Source: Deinococcus marmoris (GTDB lineage Bacteria; Deinococcota; Deinococci; Deinococcales; Deinococcaceae). Taken from it: a stretch of DNA of 11,643 bases. Where the stretch lies: assembly GCF_001949125.1 (NCBI RefSeq), contig NZ_MSTI01000100.1, positions 1 through 11,643 of the forward strand, written 5' to 3'. The notes below the pieces were generated by a model. It was not told the origin of the DNA. It saw only the letters and a program-made list of their open reading frames with translations, and ran no database searches. Shown in pieces: positions 7,105 to 11,643 of the stretch (its first letter is position 1; the number at the start of each line of letters is the position of its first letter). Both the position numbers and the translations under genes were made by a program.

Positions 7105-7214
7105 GTCCACGTTTCCCAGTGCGGAAGCGTGCGGCTGACCTCTCGCGGAAAGGAGGGAACGCCCGTGCGTGGCCCCCTTTGTTTCTGGCCCAGCGCAGCG
7201 GACGATTCTACTTT

Positions 7215-7240
7215 CCGCCCCAATTTTCGGGGCGGTTTTT
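7215..7240 (+). terminator. Rho-independent terminator in the btu leader
   Basis: Arms CCGCCCC (7215-7221) and GGGGCGG (7229-7235) form a perfect 7-bp GC stem with a 7-nt loop, followed by five T (7236-7240). It lies 29 nt before the btuF ATG and about 110 nt after the B12 box, so it is probably the expression platform: cobalamin binding should favour termination. I could not identify a clear antiterminator arm by eye. Confidence 0.85.
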
Positions 7241-7269
7241 CCATGCGTGAAGGCGGCCAGGGAGCCACC

Positions 7270-8130
7270 ATGAAATCAATCCTGACCCTGACTTTTGCTC
7301 TCGCCAGCCTGGCTGGAGCCACCACTTACCCGCTGACCCTGACCGACGATCTGGGGCGTAAAGTGACCCTCAAGGCCGAGCCGCAGCGCATCGTGAGCAT
7401 GTTGCCCAGCGACTCTGAAACGCTGTGCGCGATTGGGGCCTGCGACAAGCTGGTGGGCGTGGACGACTACAGCGACTACCCGCAGCAGGTGACCAAGTTG
7501 CCGAAAATGGGCGGCCTGTACGATCCCAAGATTGAGGCCATCGTGGGGCAGAGGCCCGATCTGGTGCTGGTCAGCAAGTACGGCAAGATCGCCGAATCGC
7601 TGACGCAGGCCGGAATCACCGTGATCGCCGTGAACCCCGAAACCTATGAGGAAGTCTTCTCCAAGACGCTGGTGCTGGGCAAAATCGTCAACCGCGAGGC
7701 GCAGGCCAAGAATCTGGTCACGGGGATGCGCCGCGATATCGCCAAAATCGAGATTCTGACCAAGAACGCGGTCAAAAAGCCCACCGCCTACTACGAGGTG
7801 GACCCCACGCCATACAGCATCGGCCCCAATTCCTTCATGGGCGTGCTGCTGACCAAGGCTGGGGCGCGCAACATCATTCCCGCCAGCATGGGCGATTTTC
7901 CCAAGGTGGACCCGGAATTCATCGTCAAGGCCAACCCGCAGTTCATCCTGGGTGTGGACGCCAAAACTGCCGCCGCCCGCCCCGGCTGGAGCAGCATGAC
8001 GGCCATCAAGTCCGGCAAGGCGATGGCGCTGCCCAAAGGTCTGGACACCATCTTCTCGCGCCCTGGCCCGCGCATGCCGCTGGCACTGGCGCAGATGGCG
8101 AAGATCATTCACCCGGAACTCTTTAAATAG
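7270..8130 (+). CDS. btuF: Cobalamin-binding periplasmic protein of an ABC importer (BtuF-like)
   Basis: This 286-residue solute-binding protein captures cobalamin outside the membrane and delivers it to the permease. Residues 1-17 (MKSILTLTFALASLAGA) form a short signal peptide without a lipobox Cys, so it should be a soluble secreted protein rather than a lipoprotein. The mature N-terminus, YPLTLTDDLGRKVTLKAEPQ then RIVSMLPSDSETLCAIGACDKLVGVDDYSDYP, is the standard start of the BtuF/FhuD/FepB class III binding-protein fold. PKIEAIVGQRPDLVLVS and the C-terminal half complete the two lobes. The frame is open further upstream through the leader, but ATG 7270 follows an AGGGAG site and gives the signal peptide. 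The cobalamin riboswitch directly upstream decides the substrate; without it an iron-siderophore role would also be possible. Confidence 0.9.
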   Translation: MKSILTLTFALASLAGATTYPLTLTDDLGRKVTLKAEPQRIVSMLPSDSETLCAIGACDKLVGVDDYSDYPQQVTKLPKMGGLYDPKIEAIVGQRPDLVLVSKYGKIAESLTQAGITVIAVNPETYEEVFSKTLVLGKIVNREAQAKNLVTGMRRDIAKIEILTKNAVKKPTAYYEVDPTPYSIGPNSFMGVLLTKAGARNIIPASMGDFPKVDPEFIVKANPQFILGVDAKTAAARPGWSSMTAIKSGKAMALPKGLDTIFSRPGPRMPLALAQMAKIIHPELFK

Positions 8131-8139
8131 GCAGTTGAG

Positions 8140-9186
8140 GTGAGAAGCGACGCGCAGCAGTCTGAGGCCCTGACCGCCGCCCCGGTGGCAAGATCGCGCT
8201 GGGTCTGGCCGCGCACCTTCCTGCTGCTGTTGCTGCTGCTGTCGGCCATCGTGTTCGGCACCGGACTGGGCAGCGTGAACATTGCGCCGGAGGATGTGCT
8301 GGGGGCGCTATGGCGCGGGCTTGCCAGTCAGTTCACAGGGGCGGAGCTGATCAGCAACGACGTGATCGTGTGGCAGATCAGGTTGCCGCGCGTGGTCATG
8401 GGCGTGCTGGTGGGGGCCAGCCTGTCGGTGTGTGGGGGGGCGTTTCAGGGCGTCTTCCGCAACCCGCTGGCCGATCCGTACCTGCTGGGCGTGGCGAGCG
8501 GCTCGGCGCTGGGGGCGACGCTGGCGATTGTGCTGGACTGGCCGCGCGCCCTGATTCCGGTGTCGGCCCTCGTGCTGGCGCTGCTGTCCGTGGCCGTCAC
8601 CCTGTCGCTGGCACGCGAGGGCCGCCGCTTTCCGCCCACCCGCCTGATCCTGGCCGGAGTGGTGGTGGGCAGCGTCCTGAGCGCCGCCACCACGGCCCTG
8701 ATCCTGCGTGGAGAGGACCGCGCCCGGCAGGTGCTGGCCTACACCCTGGGCGATCTGGGCTTCAGCGGCTGGCGCGACGTGCTGACGGTGCTGCCCTACG
8801 CGGCGCTGGGTTGCGGCGTGCTGCTGCTGCTGGCCCGCGCGCTGGATACCCTGCAACTGGGTGACCTGACCGCCCGTTCGCTGGGCGTACCTGTGGAACG
8901 CTTGCGCCTGATCGTGGTCATCGCTGCCAGCGTCGCCACGGCGGGAGCAGTGGCCTACGTGGGCATCATCGGTTTTATTGGACTGATCGTGCCGCACATG
9001 GTCCGCCTCGCTTTCGGCGCAAGCCACCGCATCCTGCTGCCGCTCTCGGCGTTGCTGGGCGGTGCGCTGCTGGTCTACGCCGACTTGCTGGCCCGCACCT
9101 CGCCGCTGTCGCAGGTGGGGATCGTAACCACGCTGCTGGGCGGTCCCTTCTTTCTGTGGCTTTTGCGCCGGGAGAAGGAGATATGA
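8140..9186 (+). CDS. btuC: Cobalamin ABC importer permease (BtuC/FecCD family)
   Basis: This 348-residue integral membrane permease forms the channel of the B12 importer as a homodimer. It starts with GTG 9 nt after the btuF stop, with GTTGAG as a weak ribosome site. Family marks are: an N-terminal hydrophobic helix with seven consecutive Leu (about 28-34), LPRVVMGVLVGASLSVCGGA, NPLADPYLLGVASGSALGA (about 107-125), and the C-terminal ARSLGVPVERLR and GFIGLIVPHMVRL stretches, the latter forming the coupling helix region that docks the ATPase. About ten transmembrane helices are expected, as in BtuC. The first 20 residues are a hydrophilic tail (SDAQQSEALTAAP) longer than usual. Substrate is inferred from the riboswitch-led operon. 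Confidence 0.92.
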   Translation: MRSDAQQSEALTAAPVARSRWVWPRTFLLLLLLLSAIVFGTGLGSVNIAPEDVLGALWRGLASQFTGAELISNDVIVWQIRLPRVVMGVLVGASLSVCGGAFQGVFRNPLADPYLLGVASGSALGATLAIVLDWPRALIPVSALVLALLSVAVTLSLAREGRRFPPTRLILAGVVVGSVLSAATTALILRGEDRARQVLAYTLGDLGFSGWRDVLTVLPYAALGCGVLLLLARALDTLQLGDLTARSLGVPVERLRLIVVIAASVATAGAVAYVGIIGFIGLIVPHMVRLAFGASHRILLPLSALLGGALLVYADLLARTSPLSQVGIVTTLLGGPFFLWLLRREKEI

Positions 9187-9194
9187 GATGGGGA

Positions 9195-9226
9195 GGTCAA
9201 AGGGTCAAAGGGTCTGAGGGTCCAAG
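9195..9226 (+). repeat. Four imperfect 8-bp tandem repeats (GGTCAAAG type)
   Basis: Units are GGTCAAAG (9195-9202), GGTCAAAG (9203-9210), GGTCTGAG (9211-9218) and GGTCCAAG (9219-9226). They begin 9 nt after the btuC stop, in the gap before btuD. No function can be assigned; the last unit runs into a hairpin. Confidence 0.8.
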
Positions 9227-9241
9227 GACAACGGTCCTTTT
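9224..9241 (+). repeat. Hairpin with short T run in the btuC-btuD gap
   Basis: Arms AAGGAC (9224-9229) and GTCCTT (9234-9239) flank a 4-nt loop, with TTTT at 9238-9241. It could be a weak attenuator lowering btuD expression relative to btuFC, or simply part of an intergenic repeat. Confidence 0.45.
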
Positions 9242-9245
9242 AGCT

Positions 9246-9266
9246 CCTCCCTCCTTGTGGGGGAGG
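9246..9266. repeat. GC-rich palindrome of a dispersed intergenic repeat type
   Basis: An 8-bp stem with one bulged T (9246-9254 with 9259-9266) around a TTGT loop, followed by CTGGGAGGGG. This C/G-rich CTCCC...GGGAG layout resembles REP-like intergenic repeats. Together with the two features before it, it fills the 133-bp gap between btuC and btuD, which holds no gene. Confidence 0.5.
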
Positions 9267-9319
9267 CTGGGAGGGGGGGCCGCCGAGCAACCTCAAAACG
9301 AAGCAAGTTGGAGAGCCTC

Positions 9320-10120
9320 ATGACCCCCTCCACGCCGCTTGCTGACTCCCTCCAGGCCAACAACCTCCACGTCCACGCCGGAACCTTCCCCGCCGTGCGC
9401 GGCGTCAGCGCCAGCTTTGGTACCGGCACCTTCTCGGCGGTGATCGGTCCCAACGGCGCGGGCAAATCTACGCTGCTGCGGGCGCTGCTGGGCCTGAACA
9501 AACCCGAGTCCGGCGGGGTCTGCCTGTTCGGGCGTCCGCTGCAAAGCTGGAGCCGCCCCGAACGCTCGCGGGCGCTGGCCTACCTGGCCCAGACCGAGGG
9601 GCTGCCCGATTCCACGAAGGTCCGCGATGTGGTGGCGTTGGGGCGCGGCGCGGGCGACTGGCGCTTCGGCCTGCTGCCCACCCGTCCCTGGACGGATGAC
9701 GACGACGCGGCGGTGGACAGCGCTCTGGACCGCACCGACACCCGCCGTTTTGAAGGCCGCAAGGTGGCTGAACTCTCCGGCGGCGAGCGGCAACGGGTGG
9801 CCCTGGCTCGCGCCCTGGCCGGACAGCCACGTTTCTTGCTTCTAGACGAACCCACCAACCATCTGGACCTCGCCTACGCCCTGGAAGTGATCCGTTACCT
9901 GCGCTGCGAGGTGGCCGGGGGCCTGGGTGTGGTGGCCGTGCTCCATGACCTGAATCTGGCGGCGCGGGCCGACTGGCTGTTGCTACTGCATCAGGGGGAA
10001 GTGCTGGCGGCGGGACCACCCGCTGAAGTGCTGACCCCCGAAAACCTGCTGGCCTCCTACGGCGTCCGCGTCTCGGTGCTGCGCCACGGCGATAGACTGG
10101 TGATCCTGCCGGAGGATTAG
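9320..10120 (+). CDS. btuD: Cobalamin ABC importer ATPase (BtuD-like)
   Basis: This 266-residue ATP-binding subunit powers the B12 importer as a cytoplasmic dimer on BtuC. Visible motifs are: Walker [10 protein letters not shown] at 43-51; the ABC signature LSGGE at 152-156; Walker B FLLLDEP with D176 and catalytic E177; the D-loop NHLDL; and the H-loop histidine H209 (VLHDLNLA). Start ATG 9320 has TTGGAGAG just upstream. The frame is open back to a GTG at 9257, but that codon lies inside the intergenic repeat and would add a basic tail unlike the family. It is separated from btuC by 133 bp of repeats, yet is in the same orientation with only hairpins between, so cotranscription is likely. 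Confidence 0.92.
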   Translation: MTPSTPLADSLQANNLHVHAGTFPAVRGVSASFGTGTFSAVIGPNGAGKSTLLRALLGLNKPESGGVCLFGRPLQSWSRPERSRALAYLAQTEGLPDSTKVRDVVALGRGAGDWRFGLLPTRPWTDDDDAAVDSALDRTDTRRFEGRKVAELSGGERQRVALARALAGQPRFLLLDEPTNHLDLAYALEVIRYLRCEVAGGLGVVAVLHDLNLAARADWLLLLHQGEVLAAGPPAEVLTPENLLASYGVRVSVLRHGDRLVILPED

Positions 10121-10122
10121 CC

Positions 10123-10554
10123 ATGCCCACGCTTCTTGAAGACCTGCTCTCCCGCGATTCGCAGCGCATCTGGGCCAGTGCCTGTGCGGTCATCCGCCTG
10201 CACGATAATCCTGCGCTGGATGGGCTGGCCGCGCATTTGCCCCACATCGAGCAGGAAACAGCGGACGTGGATCTGGGCGGCGCACTCTTTCCCAACGCCG
10301 AGCATCTTCAGCAGGCTCTGCGCGTGCTGCGCCTCCGCCGGGAAGGTGGCTGTCCGTGCCGCCTCTATCCCGGCCATCTGATGTATGACCCGGAGAGAGA
10401 GACGAAGGCCGGGCGCGTCCAGATTCTGTCTACCGACGAGTCGCCTGACCGGAACGTGAATTACCGCTGCCGTTGCAATACCTGTGGTGCAGAATATAAC
10501 GTGGAGCAGGGCGAATACCATTACACCTGGTGGCAGTGGCGGGCCGCAGACTGA
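10123..10554 (+). CDS. Cys-rich protein of unknown function in the B12 operon
   Basis: I do not recognise this 143-residue protein. It begins 2 nt after the btuD stop with GGAGG over the btuD end as ribosome site, so it is translationally tied to btuD. Residues 4-75 look alpha-helical (WASACAVIRLHDNPALDGLA, then LQQALRVLRLRRE). The second half has C77-P-C79 and C116-R-C118-N-T-C121-G, a layout suited to one zinc ion or another metal. It ends in an aromatic stretch, YHYTWWQWRAAD. No signal peptide or membrane segment is seen, so it is probably cytoplasmic. The position suggests a role in cobalamin handling, or regulation by cobalamin supply, but this is inference from context only. Confidence 0.75.
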   Translation: MPTLLEDLLSRDSQRIWASACAVIRLHDNPALDGLAAHLPHIEQETADVDLGGALFPNAEHLQQALRVLRLRREGGCPCRLYPGHLMYDPERETKAGRVQILSTDESPDRNVNYRCRCNTCGAEYNVEQGEYHYTWWQWRAAD

Positions 10555-10613
10555 ACTGTATTGTCGCCTATCAGGCCAACGCGGCTGCCTCCGCCGTGTA
10601 GCCTGTGCGCCGT

Positions 10614-10958
10614 ATGCCTTCTGGCCCCAAATACTTTAAAACCTCCGGTCACCTCCTGGTCTGCCAGGGGCCAAACTGTCAGGCACGCGGTTCCGTGCTG
10701 CTGTACAAGGCACTGTGGAAGCATCTGGAAAGCGCCTCGCTGGCCTACTACAAGACGGGCGGCAGCATTCGCCTGAGCGAGAGCGGTTGCCTGGGTTCGT
10801 GCAGCTACGGCCCCAGCCTGTGCGTGTACCGCCAGACGCAGGAGGGGTTGGAGGAAGGCTGGTTTGCAGCGGTGGATTTTCCGCAGGCGGCCCGGCTTGC
10901 CCAGGCTGTGCATGACGGGGCGGCGCTGCCGGATGAGGGAAAGTACGGGCCGGAGTAG
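10614..10958 (+). CDS. Thioredoxin-like [2Fe-2S] ferredoxin
   Basis: This 114-residue electron carrier has the thioredoxin-like [2Fe-2S] ferredoxin fold. Cluster ligands should be C17 and C22 (CQGPNC) and C59 and C63 (GCLGSC), followed by the family's GPSLCVY stretch. The spacing pattern, two Cys near the N-terminus and C-x3-C in the middle, fits this family. I choose ATG 10614; a GTG at 10605 in frame would add three residues. It lies 59 nt after the Cys-rich gene, same strand, at the end of the B12 uptake cluster. Related small ferredoxins occur beside cobalamin biosynthesis genes, so a reductive step in corrinoid or cobalt processing is a reasonable inference. A TAGCCT box (9 nt before the ATG) could give it a promoter of its own. 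Confidence 0.82.
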   Translation: MPSGPKYFKTSGHLLVCQGPNCQARGSVLLYKALWKHLESASLAYYKTGGSIRLSESGCLGSCSYGPSLCVYRQTQEGLEEGWFAAVDFPQAARLAQAVHDGAALPDEGKYGPE

Positions 10959-10962
10959 TTTT

Positions 10963-10999
10963 TTGGCTGTTTTGCGGAAGATATCTCAAATCCAGCCAA
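10963..10999. repeat. Inverted repeat after the ferredoxin gene
   Basis: Perfect 7-bp arms TTGGCTG (10963-10969) and CAGCCAA (10993-10999) separated by 23 nt, just after the ferredoxin stop and a T run. The long loop makes it a poor terminator; it may be an operator or chance. Confidence 0.3.
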
Positions 11000-11002
11000 C
11001 TT

Positions 11003-11022
11003 TATTAGCTTTTATGCTAATA
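11003..11022. promoter_or_regulatory. Perfect palindrome over the DUF4258 gene promoter (putative operator)
   Basis: Arms TATTAGC (11003-11009) and GCTAATA (11016-11022) are exact inverted repeats with a 6-nt AT-rich spacer. The right arm covers the -10 box of the next gene. This is the usual placement of a toxin-antitoxin autorepression operator. The repressor would be a dimeric DNA-binding antitoxin, expected downstream and now beyond the IS630 element. Confidence 0.6.
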
Positions 11023-11023
11023 T
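11018..11023 (+). promoter_or_regulatory. Leaderless-type -10 box (TAATAT)
   Basis: TAATAT ends 6 nt before the ATG at 11030 and no ribosome binding site lies between. The -35 region is poor, which fits either weak expression or activator-free leaderless promoters. Confidence 0.45.
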
Positions 11024-11029
11024 TCTCCC

Positions 11030-11326
11030 ATGCCGAGTGGCTTTGATTTCACCACCCCAGATGTGCAGGACTGGGAGTTGGAAGCCATCTGGGACGCTGT
11101 TGACCGGGAAACGCTGGTCTTTTCTCGTCACGCCCGCGAAGAGTGGAGTCTGGACGCCCTGACGCCAGATGACGTGCTGGATACCATTAGTTTTCCAGAT
11201 GAAATTAGTAAAGACCTGCCCGGCAGTTCACGCGCACCGGGCCTGAATTTTAACCGGCATCTGGGCGGCGTTCGCCTGCGCGTCAAAGTGGGCTGGCGGG
11301 ACACTTATTATACGGATTCCGATTAA
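11030..11326 (+). pseudogene. DUF4258-type protein (possible RelE/MqsR-like toxin), 3' end cut by IS630
   Basis: The readable frame codes for 98 residues. LVFSRHAREEWSLDALTPDD (29-48) followed by VLDTISFPDEISKDLP is the characteristic helix-strand start of DUF4258 proteins, which are small and often encoded before an HTH antitoxin. The strand GGVRLRVKVGW (79-89) is where the C-terminal sheet begins, and the family's last strand is missing. After about residue 93 the codons (T-D-S-D and the stop) come from the IS630 terminus. The native C-terminus and any antitoxin gene would lie past that element. The gene is probably inactive unless the chimeric tail is tolerated. Leaderless promoter and palindrome lie upstream. 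DUF4258 membership is fairly confident; toxin function is inferred. Confidence 0.65.
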
Positions 11327-11643
11327 TTTGTGCAGAGCGGCCACCAGTGAAATAAGGTGTGTTGGGTGATCAGGTCAGGCTGAGTTTCAAGCCAGGCACA
11401 TTGGCGGCCCAGCACATCCTGAAGCTCATCTAGAGAATCAAAACAGCGGTTCGCAAGTGGTCTGTCGGTCAAATTCCACGCCCGTTCCACGGGTTGAAGT
11501 TCTGGTGAATAGGGCGGGAGCGTGATGGTTTCAATGCCTGGGGGATGTCCCTCCACAGGAGGGACATGGAAGCCCGCGCCATCTTCGACCAGCAACACTT
11601 GATGATCTGGACCCGCGCCAAGACTGGCCGCAAACGCGGCAAC
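11311..11643. mobile_element. IS630-family insertion sequence, one end only
   Basis: The element's end is placed just after a TA at 11309-11312, since IS630 elements insert at and duplicate TA. The terminal sequence reads CGGATTCCGATTAATTTG from 11313. The transposase stop codon lies within about 15 bp of this end. The other end lies outside the window, so the TA duplication cannot be confirmed. Confidence 0.7.
11323..11643 (-). CDS. IS630-family transposase, C-terminal part
   Basis: The frame is open from the right edge to TAA at 11323, giving the last 106 residues of a DDE transposase; the start lies outside. QVLLVEDGAGFH (15-26) carries the second catalytic Asp, D21. LPPYSPELQPVERAW (42-56) is the IS630 hallmark with the catalytic Glu at E53. 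This enzyme moves the element by cut-and-paste into TA sites. Its stop codon overlaps the artificial stop of the interrupted DUF4258 frame on the other strand. Nothing visible suggests it is broken. Confidence 0.88.
   Translation of the reverse strand, partial: VAAFAASLGAGPDHQVLLVEDGAGFHVPPVEGHPPGIETITLPPYSPELQPVERAWNLTDRPLANRCFDSLDELQDVLGRQCAWLETQPDLITQHTLFHWWPLCTN

Noticed and set aside
7276..8112. A 278-codon open frame on the minus strand opposite btuF
   Set aside because: It lies wholly antisense to a clear binding protein with a signal peptide and riboswitch, and is rich in His, Gly and Gln as GC-rich shadows are.
9195..9226. Tandem 8-mers as a possible CRISPR or iteron array
   Set aside because: Units are only 8 bp, directly abutting, with no spacers, and no replication or Cas gene is near.
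9257..9319. An upstream GTG start for btuD
   Set aside because: The codon lies in the intergenic palindrome and would add a basic tail not seen in the family; ATG 9320 has a good ribosome site.
9468..10295. A 275-codon minus-strand frame across btuD
   Set aside because: Arg/Pro-rich antisense of an ATPase with every ABC motif.
10963..10999. A firm terminator call after the ferredoxin gene
   Set aside because: The arms are only 7 bp with a 23-nt loop and the T run is on the wrong side, so it is listed only as an inverted repeat.

Overview
The window looks like a chromosomal segment of a Deinococcus-type bacterium. The coding DNA is GC-rich. Most transcription units carry a TANNNT -10 box only 6 to 9 nt before the ATG, as in the leaderless mRNAs common in Deinococcus. 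The gene content also fits: a vitamin B12 uptake operon behind an adenosylcobalamin-type riboswitch, a VapBC-type pair and small dispersed repeats. The genus is inferred from these traits, not proven.

Layout. Positions 1-1041 (minus) hold a DDE transposase of the IS701/IS4 type that runs off the left edge. Positions 1042-1227 hold remnants of small repeats. Next come a divergent pair: a degenerate phosphoribosyltransferase-like protein (minus, 1228-1806) and a Fsr-type major facilitator exporter (plus, 1968-3140), which ends at a strong terminator. A GH13 alpha-amylase/neopullulanase-type enzyme (minus, 3201-4664) follows. Then comes a vapB-vapC locus (minus) whose toxin gene is split by a 117-bp MITE-like insertion with an 8-bp target duplication. 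Upstream of it is a tRNA nucleotidyltransferase with an HD domain (minus, 5594-6901).

Positions 6915-10958 (plus) form a B12 uptake unit: promoter, AdoCbl-type riboswitch, intrinsic terminator, btuF, btuC, a repeat-filled gap, btuD, a small Cys-rich protein of unknown function, and a thioredoxin-like [2Fe-2S] ferredoxin. When cobalamin is plentiful the riboswitch should favour termination before btuF. When it is scarce, binding protein, permease and ATPase are made together, and the last two genes probably belong to the same physiology.

The right edge holds a DUF4258-type gene, possibly a toxin, with a perfect palindrome over its leaderless promoter. Its 3' end is cut by an IS630-family insertion that runs off the right edge. 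Both toxin-like loci here are therefore broken by mobile DNA.

I found no CRISPR array, tRNA or rRNA. The most informative observation is the split vapC: removing 125 bp (insert plus one repeat copy) restores a 132-residue PIN protein with all four acidic residues. I did not find a convincing wholly new multi-gene system. The closest candidates are the two uncharacterised genes at the end of the B12 operon and the MITE-like family.
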